A stretch of DNA of 57,938 nucleotides, taken from contig JAFSRD010000042.1 in assembly GCA_017446265.1 (NCBI GenBank), positions 1 to 57,938 of the forward strand, in the 5' to 3' direction. A program made the translations under genes and the position numbers. Origin of the DNA: Treponema sp. Its GTDB lineage: Bacteria; Spirochaetota; Spirochaetia; Treponematales; Treponemataceae. The notes under the pieces are model-generated. The model was not told the origin of the DNA, did not search any database, and saw nothing but the letters and a program-made list of their open reading frames with translations. Of this stretch, positions 15,194 through 21,692 are shown piece after piece (within the stretch, counting starts at the first letter, position 1; every line of letters starts with the position of its first letter).

Positions 15194-16546
15194 TTACGCC
15201 CACACAAGCCACAATGCAGTAGCCGCGGCAGCAGTTGTCAACACAGTAAACGGCGCTCCTATTTTCAGCCATCCGCCAAAGTTTATAGGATAGCCCTCTT
15301 TTTTGAGAATGCCCATTGCGACGACATTTGCACTTGCACCGAATGGCGTTAAATTTCCGCCAAGGCACGAACCGATAAGCAGCGCGAACATGTACAGTTC
15401 CGGTGCAAGATTCATATGAGATGCAAGCGACTGTGCCACCGGCAGCATGACGATGATGTACGGCACATTGTCAACAAAGCCTGAAATGACAATCGATACA
15501 GAAATTATTAAAATAAATCCGATGAGTACATTGCCGCCTGTAACTTTTGCAAGAAATTGCGCAAAGTCTGCGAGCAATCCCGTTTCAGAGATTGCGCCAA
15601 CTACGATGAATATGCCTATTAAAAACACAATCGTTTCCCAGTCAAGCCCTTTGATGAGCAGTGCAGTTTCGCGCAGCGAGCGCTTTTGCGAAAATCGAAA
15701 CCACAGCACGCCTATGATGCCAAGCGCAAGCACATACGAGCCTGAAAGAAACGCAAAATCAAAATGGAAAAATGAAATTGTTGCAAGTCCAAAAATCATT
15801 GCAAGCAAAAGTATGAACGGCACTGCCGAAATCACCGTGCTCGGCTCCAAATTAGGCTTGTCTTTTTGCTTTGCAAAAAACGCATAAAAATACGTGCAGC
15901 CGACGAGCAGTCCTGTCTGGATAAAGAAGAAAATCGAGATGCGTCCTGCATGTATGAAAAAATCATTGAACGTATAGTTTGCATAGCTTGCAAAAATCAT
16001 AGAAGGCGGATCGCCCACAAGCGTTGCCGTTCCCTCCAAGTTTGACATGACGGCGAGCCCCACCATAAAATACGTGGGATTCAGCTTAAGCTTTTTGCAC
16101 AACGCTAGCGCAATTGGCGCCATGACGAGTACAGTTGCAACGTTCTCAACAAATATTGAAATGAAGCCTGTCATTGCGAGAATCAGCACAATTGCAATTC
16201 CCGTGCGCGGCGATTTTTCAACGATTATGTCTGCAATGTGCGCGGGCATCTGCGAGTAGATGAAGAGCGCGGCTATAATCATTGAGCCAATGTAAATCAT
16301 AAGCACATTCCAGTTTACAAGCGATGTGAATGCGTGAAAAAGTGCATAGAAGCGTGCATTATGATGAGCAGCAAAATCTTCTGAGACAGGAAAAATTGCA
16401 TCTGGCAGCACAACGCCTGCAACAAGCATGATGAGCGCAACGACAGACGTAACGATAATTTTTTTGTCCTGCATAATAATCACGAGCGCGTACATGAGCA
16501 CGGCAAGCGCAAGCACAAACCATTTTATTTCAATCAGCAAATTCAT
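15194..16546 (-). CDS. ArsB/NhaD/P-protein-type permease under Mn2+ riboswitch control
   Basis: A 450-residue integral inner-membrane protein with about 11-12 hydrophobic segments. Family signatures of the ion transporter (ArsB/NhaD/SLC13) group are FISIFVENVATVLVMAPIAL, EGTATLVGDPPSMIFASYA and the C-terminal half counterpart GSCLGGNLTPFGASANVVAM. Such proteins export or exchange ions. The start at 16546 has GAGGGTG upstream; a longer frame to 16597 has none. A yybP-ykoY Mn2+ riboswitch lies directly upstream, so Mn2+ export is the inferred role. That would be an unusual family for this riboswitch. Confidence 0.85.
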   Translation of the reverse strand: MNLLIEIKWFVLALAVLMYALVIIMQDKKIIVTSVVALIMLVAGVVLPDAIFPVSEDFAAHHNARFYALFHAFTSLVNWNVLMIYIGSMIIAALFIYSQMPAHIADIIVEKSPRTGIAIVLILAMTGFISIFVENVATVLVMAPIALALCKKLKLNPTYFMVGLAVMSNLEGTATLVGDPPSMIFASYANYTFNDFFIHAGRISIFFFIQTGLLVGCTYFYAFFAKQKDKPNLEPSTVISAVPFILLLAMIFGLATISFFHFDFAFLSGSYVLALGIIGVLWFRFSQKRSLRETALLIKGLDWETIVFLIGIFIVVGAISETGLLADFAQFLAKVTGGNVLIGFILIISVSIVISGFVDNVPYIIVMLPVAQSLASHMNLAPELYMFALLIGSCLGGNLTPFGASANVVAMGILKKEGYPINFGGWLKIGAPFTVLTTAAAATALWLVWA

Positions 16547-16650
16547 ATCACCCTCAAAATTATTAATTGTCAAGATGCACGCTCTGTGAGCGCACACTGT
16601 TGCATTGTACCGCAGAAAATCGCTTATGCAAGCGACTTGCCGCCATTAAC

Positions 16651-16706
16651 AAAAAAGACCTTTTACCCAAAACATCCACAATGGAAAGCTTCAGGTAAAA
16701 GGTCTT
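16651..16706 (-). terminator. Riboswitch-controlled intrinsic terminator
   Basis: Read leftward, AGACCTTTTACC pairs with GGGTAAAAGGTCT and is followed by six T. The left arm is the same segment that closes the aptamer's P1 stem, so aptamer folding and terminator formation are mutually exclusive. Confidence 0.85.
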
Positions 16707-16793
16707 GTCATCCGATGCAACGGACTGCGGAACCAGGCTGCGTTTACAGCCGGGCATGTTGATTCCGCGGGAACAACTACTCCCCTTTTACTG
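16694..16793 (-). ncRNA. yybP-ykoY manganese riboswitch
   Basis: Read leftward, the RNA begins CAGTAAAAGGGGAGTAG, the conserved yybP-ykoY opening. The middle holds ATCAACATGCCCGG, matching the other conserved loop region, and the end is ACAAGACCTTTTACC. P1 pairs GTAAAAGG with CCTTTTAC. The class binds Mn2+; the layout here is an on-switch by antitermination, because P1 uses the 5' arm of the terminator. The promoter at 16800-16828 places the transcript start at the aptamer. Confidence 0.88.
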
Positions 16794-16799
16794 AAAAAA

Positions 16800-16828
16800 A
16801 ATATAATAAAAATAGGCACGAAAGTCAA
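16800..16828 (-). promoter_or_regulatory. Promoter of the Mn2+ riboswitch and permease
   Basis: Read leftward, TTGACT (16828-16823), a 17-bp spacer and TATATT (16805-16800). Predicted transcription starts near 16793, the first base of the aptamer. Confidence 0.75.
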
Positions 16829-16870
16829 GTGCTGTGAAAAGCATTGTAAACTGCTTCTGGATGCGGCTTG

Positions 16871-16907
16871 CGCTTTCGCCGCCGAACGTAGTTCGGCGGC
16901 GAAAGCG
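16871..16907. repeat. Perfect 17-bp GC-rich inverted repeat
   Basis: The arms CGCTTTCGCCGCCGAAC (16871-16887) and its exact complement (16891-16907) enclose a 3-base loop. It lies between the ahpC 3' end and the riboswitch promoter. A T-run follows nine bases later on the + strand only, so it is not a normal terminator for ahpC. Confidence 0.8.
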
Positions 16908-16952
16908 GGCGACCAGTTTTTATGCGTTCTTTGTCAAGAACTAGTATTCCTT

Positions 16953-17516
16953 TTACAGTGCACCAACTAGGTCGATTCCTGGTTTTAGCGTTTTTGCACC
17001 AGGCTTCCACTTTGCAGGGCACACTTCATTGCCGTGCTCGCGAACAAACTGGCATGCTTGCAACTTGCGCAGCAATTCTTCCGCATTGCGACCGACATTT
17101 CCCGCATTTACTTCATATGCAACAATCTTGCAATCAGGATTCACGATAAACGTACCGCGCTCTGAAAGTCCTGATTCCTCAATGAGCACATCAAAATCTT
17201 TTGCCAGTGCATGGGTTGGATCGCCGAGCATCGGGTACGTAATTTTGCTGATGCTTGGAGAGTGGTCATGCCACGCTTTGTGCACGAAATGGGAGTCACA
17301 CGAAACGGCGTAAATTTCACAGCCTGCTTTTTTGAACTCCGCATACATATTCTCCAAATCTTCAAGTTCTGTGGGACATACGAATGTAAAATCTGCAGGA
17401 TAGAAAAAGAATACGCTCCATTTTCCTTTAATGTCTGCCTTTGTGACAGTTTTAAAACTGTTGTTCTGGAACGATTGTACGTTGAAATCGCTCACTTCTT
17501 TGTTGATTAATGACAT
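16953..17516 (-). CDS. ahpC: Alkyl hydroperoxide reductase C (2-Cys peroxiredoxin)
   Basis: A 187-residue typical 2-Cys peroxiredoxin that reduces H2O2, organic peroxides and peroxynitrite. The peroxidatic Cys is C47 in FYPADFTFVCPTE, and the resolving Cys is in GNEVCPAKW near residue 165. The start at 17516 follows GAGGTTATCT and gives the usual AhpC length; an upstream extension is not protein-like. No ahpF is adjacent, so the electron donor is elsewhere. A 14-bp palindrome in the promoter region (17542-17555) could bind a regulator. Confidence 0.93.
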   Translation of the reverse strand: MSLINKEVSDFNVQSFQNNSFKTVTKADIKGKWSVFFFYPADFTFVCPTELEDLENMYAEFKKAGCEIYAVSCDSHFVHKAWHDHSPSISKITYPMLGDPTHALAKDFDVLIEESGLSERGTFIVNPDCKIVAYEVNAGNVGRNAEELLRKLQACQFVREHGNEVCPAKWKPGAKTLKPGIDLVGAL

Positions 17517-17541
17517 AGATAACCTCGTTATAAAATATTGT

Positions 17542-17555
17542 GTATTAGCAAATAC
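17542..17555. promoter_or_regulatory. Palindrome upstream of ahpC, candidate operator
   Basis: GTATT-AGCA-AATAC, a 5-4-5 inverted repeat 26 bases upstream of the ahpC start codon. It resembles but does not match the PerR box. A redox-responsive repressor is a guess from context. Confidence 0.35.
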
Positions 17556-17622
17556 TAACTGTTGCACTATCGCATATTTTGTGATTTATGTCAAGTATGT
17601 AATTAATACAAATTTATAGTAA

Positions 17623-18060
17623 TTACAATTTTTTTTCTGCTTTTGCTACGAGGCACATCCATTCGGCTTCTGCACACAGTGTGTTGCCAACAAATGCTTT
17701 TCCCGCCTGCTTGACCATATTTTTACTTACACGCAGATTCGTAACTTCCATGCGAACAGTGTCACCGGGTCTTACCTGATTGCGAAATTTCACTTTGTCA
17801 ACACTGCCGAGAAAAAAGAGACTGTTTTCCGCAAATTTCTTTTGCCAGCTCAACGCGGCTCCTCCCGCTTGTGCCATCGTTTCAACGAGAATCACACCCG
17901 GCACAACGGGGTAGTCAGGAAAATGTCCTTTGAAGAAAAAATCGCTTTCAGTGAATGTACGCGTGCTCACGCTGCCATTCTCGTCGCACGAAACAAGTTC
18001 GTCAACAAATAAAAACGGCTCGCGATGAGGCAACAACGATTTTATGTCATCTGTAATCAT
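17623..18060 (-). CDS. fabZ: 3-hydroxyacyl-ACP dehydratase
   Basis: A 145-residue hot-dog-fold enzyme of type II fatty-acid synthesis that dehydrates beta-hydroxyacyl-ACP. Diagnostic motifs are LLPHREPFLFVD at the N-terminus and GHFPDYPVVPGVILVETMAQ with catalytic H46 and E60. Length is normal for FabZ. It is the last gene of the leftward fabD-fabF-tspO-fabZ group, with gaps of about 140 bp from tspO, so a separate promoter is possible. Confidence 0.93.
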   Translation of the reverse strand: MITDDIKSLLPHREPFLFVDELVSCDENGSVSTRTFTESDFFFKGHFPDYPVVPGVILVETMAQAGGAALSWQKKFAENSLFFLGSVDKVKFRNQVRPGDTVRMEVTNLRVSKNMVKQAGKAFVGNTLCAEAEWMCLVAKAEKKL

Positions 18061-18199
18061 GAGCTAATTATACCACAACGAAAGAAATTGTTCTATCGGT
18101 CGGTTTTTTATACGTTATTAGAATGCATTCACCACATTTGCGATGATTGCTGGCACGGCAAGCGAGAAAAGCAATTTCCTATGCCTATGCGAAAGTCTT

Positions 18200-18676
18200 T
18201 TAATTCAAAAGCCAAATCATAATATTGAGATAAGCTGCAAATGTTGCCCATAAAATGTAGGGAACGAGCAAATACGCTGCACTTTTGCTCACCTTTCCAG
18301 CATTCACTATGAGTGCAAGTATCAGCAACCACATCACTACAAGTACAACCAGTGCAACAAAATAAAGCTGTCCATTAAAAAACAGTGGCGACCATATAAA
18401 ATTTAAAACGAGTTGAGCTCCATACAAGACAAGCGCTCTTTTTCGTATGTTCGCGTTACTACTTGACTGGAAAATAAGAAAACTTGATATGCCCATAAGT
18501 ATATACAAAATTGTCCAGGCAACAGGAAAAAGCCAGCCAGGTGGTGAAAGTGGCGGTTGAGTTAGACTGCCAAATACTTTCATGGCGCTAGATGTAAGTA
18601 AACTTGAAATGCCTCCGACTGCAAGAGGTATTGCAACTGCAACTACACAACTCAAAATCTTTTTTGATCTCTTCAT
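18200..18676 (-). CDS. tspO: TspO/MBR family membrane protein
   Basis: A 158-residue protein with five hydrophobic segments, as expected for TspO. Signature stretches are PPLSPPGWLFPVAWTILYIL (helix 1-2 loop) and LNFIWSPLFF. By family knowledge, TspO proteins bind tetrapyrroles or sterols and modulate stress responses. Its place inside a fatty-acid synthesis cluster is unusual and hints at a lipid-related role here, though that is inference. The start ATG follows AAGGAGT. Confidence 0.88.
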   Translation of the reverse strand: MKRSKKILSCVVAVAIPLAVGGISSLLTSSAMKVFGSLTQPPLSPPGWLFPVAWTILYILMGISSFLIFQSSSNANIRKRALVLYGAQLVLNFIWSPLFFNGQLYFVALVVLVVMWLLILALIVNAGKVSKSAAYLLVPYILWATFAAYLNIMIWLLN

Positions 18677-18791
18677 AGGTACTCCTTATTCGCCTTGTTG
18701 CAATTAAATTGCACAGTTCATTTTTTGCGCTCTATACTCTTTCCTTATTATACCATACCTAAAAAATCGTAGAAAACGAGTTTTTAGAAGT

Positions 18792-20045
18792 TTACTTTAC
18801 TCGTTTTACGACGACGACACCGTTATGACCACCGAAGCCGAATGTTGCACTCATTGCACAATCAACAGCACACTCAATGCCCTTGTTTGGCGTGTAGTCG
18901 AGATCGCAGCCACCTTCGATGTCTTGCTCGTCAAGGTTGATTGTGGGCGGAATAAAATTGTTCTCGATAGCTTTTACAGCGAAAATTGTTTCGATTGCAC
19001 CCGTTGCACCCAAGCAGTGACCTGTCATACTTTTTGTTGAAGATATGTGCAATTTTTTTGCCACTTCTTCGCCGAATGCATTTTTTATCATCTGCGTTTC
19101 TGTCGGATCATTTTTTTGCGTACCTGTTCCGTGTGCGTTGTAATACTGAACTTCTTCTGGCTTTACATTCGCATCGTTTAGTGCTTCTGTCATCGCTTGT
19201 GCTCCGCATACGCCGTCAGGGTTAGGTGCCGTTAAGTGATAGCCATCGCTTGTGCCGCCGTAACCTGCAAGTTCTGCGTAAATTTTTGCACCGCGTTTTT
19301 TTGCGTGCTCGTATTCTTCTAAAATCAAAATGCCGCTTCCTTCGCCCATTACAAAGCCTTCGCGTTTTTTGTCAAAGGGGCGGCTTGCACGATGTGGCTC
19401 GTCGGCAAAAGAAGTTGAAAGAGCGTGCAAGACTTCGAATGTCGCAATGCCAAATCCGTTGATTGTGCTTTCTGCTCCTCCTGCAATACAAATGTCGCGT
19501 CTGCCACTTCTAATAAAGTCAAGAGCCGCCCCCAAGGCATCGGTCGAACTTGAACACGCTGTTACGATTGTGTGAATCGGACCGTGAATGTCGAACTCCA
19601 TGCAGATGTTTGCACCTGCCTCGTTTGGAATCAATTCTGGAATTGTAAGAGGTGGGCATCGGTGTTGTGGGCTTTTTGAATATTTTATGCACGAGTCTTC
19701 AAGCACTTCAAAACCACCGATTCCAACTCCCATAAAGACGCCAGCATTTTTTATGACATCTTTTTTATCTGTAAGACCAGCATCGTCAAGTGCCATTTTT
19801 GCCGCTGCTACTGCATACTGAGAAAAGCGTGCCATCTTTCGTGCATTTTCTGCGTTCATATATTTGTTTGGCTCAAAGTTTTTTACTTCGCCTGCATAAC
19901 GAGCCTTGAATGTGCTTGCATCAAAATGAGTGATTGTAGAAATGCCACTTGTTCCGACTTTTGCAGCCGCCCAAGTTTCATCAACAGAATTTCCGATTGG
20001 AGTAACGGCTCCAAGTCCAGTTATAACAACACGCCTTCTTTCCAT
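18792..20045 (-). CDS. fabF: 3-oxoacyl-ACP synthase II (KAS II)
   Basis: A 417-residue thiolase-fold condensing enzyme that extends acyl-ACP with malonyl-ACP. The active-site Cys is C164 (TIVTACSSSTDA), and the two His residues are in NAHGTGT and TKSMTGHCLGATGA. Length and the opening RRVVITGLGAVTPIG are standard. A strong AGGAGG lies ahead of the ATG. It follows fabD on the same strand across a 236-bp gap packed with stem-loops, so expression may be uncoupled from fabD. Confidence 0.95.
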   Translation of the reverse strand: MERRRVVITGLGAVTPIGNSVDETWAAAKVGTSGISTITHFDASTFKARYAGEVKNFEPNKYMNAENARKMARFSQYAVAAAKMALDDAGLTDKKDVIKNAGVFMGVGIGGFEVLEDSCIKYSKSPQHRCPPLTIPELIPNEAGANICMEFDIHGPIHTIVTACSSSTDALGAALDFIRSGRRDICIAGGAESTINGFGIATFEVLHALSTSFADEPHRASRPFDKKREGFVMGEGSGILILEEYEHAKKRGAKIYAELAGYGGTSDGYHLTAPNPDGVCGAQAMTEALNDANVKPEEVQYYNAHGTGTQKNDPTETQMIKNAFGEEVAKKLHISSTKSMTGHCLGATGAIETIFAVKAIENNFIPPTINLDEQDIEGGCDLDYTPNKGIECAVDCAMSATFGFGGHNGVVVVKRVK

Positions 20046-20137
20046 TATTGCGTTCCTCCTATTATATTATTATGATGATATTTTTATGATGATTATATTC
20101 CGACTCTTTTTCAAGTAATGTAATCATTCTAGATTTA

Positions 20138-20180
20138 AGGAAGCACTGATTAATATTTGAGACATTAATCAGTGCTTCCT
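20138..20180. repeat. 17-bp stem-loop between fabD and fabF (family 1, copy 1)
   Basis: AGGAAGCACTGATTAAT (20138-20154) pairs exactly with 20164-20180 around the loop ATTTGAGAC. The following sequence (GCAAGTTTC) and loop match the stem-loop at 30690-30724. Confidence 0.85.
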
Positions 20181-20203
20181 CGCAAGTTTCTCTCTCGTCC
20201 TTG

Positions 20204-20223
20204 CAGTACAAGGACTTTTACGA
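20204..20223. repeat. Short stem-loop between fabD and fabF
   Basis: GTCCTTG pairs with CAAGGAC around a five-base loop. There is no T-run typical of a terminator. Confidence 0.5.
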
Positions 20224-20244
20224 AATTGCGGTCAAAGAAGAACA

Positions 20245-20276
20245 CACTGATTAACTCGCATTCGAGTTAATCAGTG
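20245..20276 (-). repeat. 14-bp stem-loop just after fabD (family 1, related arm)
   Basis: CACTGATTAACTCG (20245-20258) pairs with 20263-20276 around CATT. It shares ACTGATTAA and CAGTGCTTCC with the stem-loop at 20138 and sits six bases after the fabD stop, where it could end or stabilise the fabD transcript. Confidence 0.75.
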
Positions 20277-20281
20277 CTTCC

Positions 20282-21247
20282 CTAATCGCCAAGTGCCGCT
20301 TTTAGTGATTCTACATCATTTAGTGGCTGGCTTTTTATTTTTTCTGCAAAAGTGCTGTCTTTCCACAAACCGCTTAAAACAGAGCCGACACCAGGTTCAA
20401 AAATGTTCCATTCGCTCGAAGAATCATTTTGAATAAGATTTGCAAGGGCGGCCTCTTCGCTTGTCCATAAAACAGGATTCGTTAAGTGAAGAACTGCGTT
20501 CTTTTTGATTTCGCTTCCGCTTGTAACTTTGCTTCCCGTTACATTGCTAAATAATTCAATCGTTGGGTCAGAGAATGTAACGCTTGCGATTGCCTTTTCA
20601 AAATTGTCTGCCGCCTTTTGCATAAGCGGGCAGTGATACGGACCTGCCACAGATAAGCGAATTGCACGGCGAGCACCTGCTTCTTTTAAAGCGGCTTCCG
20701 CTGCAGTAAGACCGTCGAATGTTCCGCTGATTGCAGTTTGCTTTACGCTATTTAAGTTTGCAGCGTACACATCTTTTAAGCCCTTGCAGATTTCTTGCAC
20801 CCTTTCAGGAGGAAGTCCGATTACAGCACTCATGCCAGGTGCGTGCCCCTCGTTTTCTTTTGCGATTTCTTCGCAAACCTCTTGCATGATTTTTCCGCGA
20901 GAGCGAACTACCCGAATGCAATCTTCGAAAGAAAGAACGCCCGAAACGCAAAGCGCTGGGAATTCGCCAAGGCTAAAACCCATAGCAGCATTTGCTGTAA
21001 TCCCATGGGATTTTAACACTTCGACAACAGCAAGAGATGCGGTCGTTATAGACAGTTGGCTGTTATCGCTACGACTTAAAATTGATGAATCGCTTTCCCA
21101 CAAAAGGTGTGGCATATCAACACCAGTGATGCTAGAAACAGAATCCACAATTTTTCGTGCTTCTGGGAAAGTTTCAGAAATGTCTTTTATCATTCCTGGG
21201 ACTTGTGCTCCCTGACCTGGAAATAAAAAAGCATATTTTTTTGGCAT
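20282..21247 (-). CDS. fabD: Malonyl-CoA:ACP acyltransferase
   Basis: A 321-residue enzyme that transfers malonyl from CoA to acyl carrier protein, the entry step of fatty-acid elongation. It opens with KYAFLFPGQGAQVPGM; the nucleophile is S92 in GFSLGE, and the catalytic His is in VAGPYHCPLM. The start at 21247 has GAGG upstream; five extra N-terminal residues are possible but less likely. Its promoter lies back-to-back with that of tRNA-Asp, and a long palindrome occupies the leader. Confidence 0.94.
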   Translation of the reverse strand: MPKKYAFLFPGQGAQVPGMIKDISETFPEARKIVDSVSSITGVDMPHLLWESDSSILSRSDNSQLSITTASLAVVEVLKSHGITANAAMGFSLGEFPALCVSGVLSFEDCIRVVRSRGKIMQEVCEEIAKENEGHAPGMSAVIGLPPERVQEICKGLKDVYAANLNSVKQTAISGTFDGLTAAEAALKEAGARRAIRLSVAGPYHCPLMQKAADNFEKAIASVTFSDPTIELFSNVTGSKVTSGSEIKKNAVLHLTNPVLWTSEEAALANLIQNDSSSEWNIFEPGVGSVLSGLWKDSTFAEKIKSQPLNDVESLKAALGD

Positions 21248-21284
21248 TACACACCTCGTCAATTTTGTATTACAACAACAAATA

Positions 21285-21319
21285 TTATTATGACAAAATA
21301 TTGTTTTTTGTCATAATAA
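21285..21319. promoter_or_regulatory. 14-bp perfect palindrome in the fabD leader, candidate operator
   Basis: TTATTATGACAAAA (21285-21298) and its exact complement (21306-21319) flank a seven-base AT loop. It lies just downstream of the predicted fabD transcription start, where a repressor or an RNA hairpin could act. Confidence 0.6.
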
Positions 21320-21328
21320 GTATCTCTT

Positions 21329-21356
21329 ATGATATGTATATTTGTGATTTTGTCAA
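21329..21356 (-). promoter_or_regulatory. fabD promoter
   Basis: Read leftward, TTGACA (21356-21351), a 16-bp spacer and TATCAT (21334-21329). Confidence 0.6.
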
Positions 21357-21380
21357 TACCGTGTATTCAAAATATGCATA

Positions 21381-21409
21381 TTGACATAATTGCCAAAATT
21401 GTGTATAGT
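21381..21409 (+). promoter_or_regulatory. tRNA-Asp promoter
   Basis: TTGACA (21381-21386), a 17-bp spacer and TATAGT (21404-21409), eleven bases before the tRNA 5' end. Confidence 0.8.
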
Positions 21410-21420
21410 CTAAACTCTAC

Positions 21421-21495
21421 GGGGGCGTAGCGAAGCTGGTTTATCGCGCTGGCCTGTCACGCCGGAGATCGCGGGTTCGAGCCCCGTCGCTCCCG
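21421..21495 (+). tRNA. tRNA-Asp(GUC)
   Basis: The acceptor GGGGGCG pairs with CGCTCCC (one G-T pair). The anticodon arm is CTGGC, loop CTGTCAC, GCCGG, with anticodon GTC at 21456-21458. The T arm contains GGTTCGAGCCCC. CCA is not encoded. Confidence 0.96.
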
Positions 21496-21500
21496 TTTTT

Positions 21501-21529
21501 ACCCATTCACGCCGAATGGGTATTTTTTT
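21501..21529 (+). terminator. Intrinsic terminator after tRNA-Asp
   Basis: ACCCATTC pairs with GAATGGGT around ACGCC, followed by ATTTTTTT. Confidence 0.85.
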
Positions 21530-21548
21530 CTATTGCATCATGTAGCAA

Positions 21549-21621
21549 CGGGCAATAGCGCAGCTGGTAGCGCGCTTGGTTCGGGACCAAGAGGTCGGCG
21601 GTTCAACTCCGCCTTGCCCGA
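21549..21621 (+). tRNA. tRNA-Pro(CGG)
   Basis: The acceptor CGGGCAA pairs with TTGCCCG. The anticodon arm is CTTGG, loop TTCGGGA, CCAAG, with anticodon CGG at 21582-21584. The T arm is GGCGGTTCAACTCCGCC. It lies after the tRNA-Asp terminator; no good promoter of its own is seen, so it may depend on read-through. Confidence 0.95.
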
Positions 21622-21692
21622 TGATTGCAAAATATTGCATGCATCTCTTTTTAAACGATCGGGAACAAAGGAATCTTTTGCATGAAACGGCA

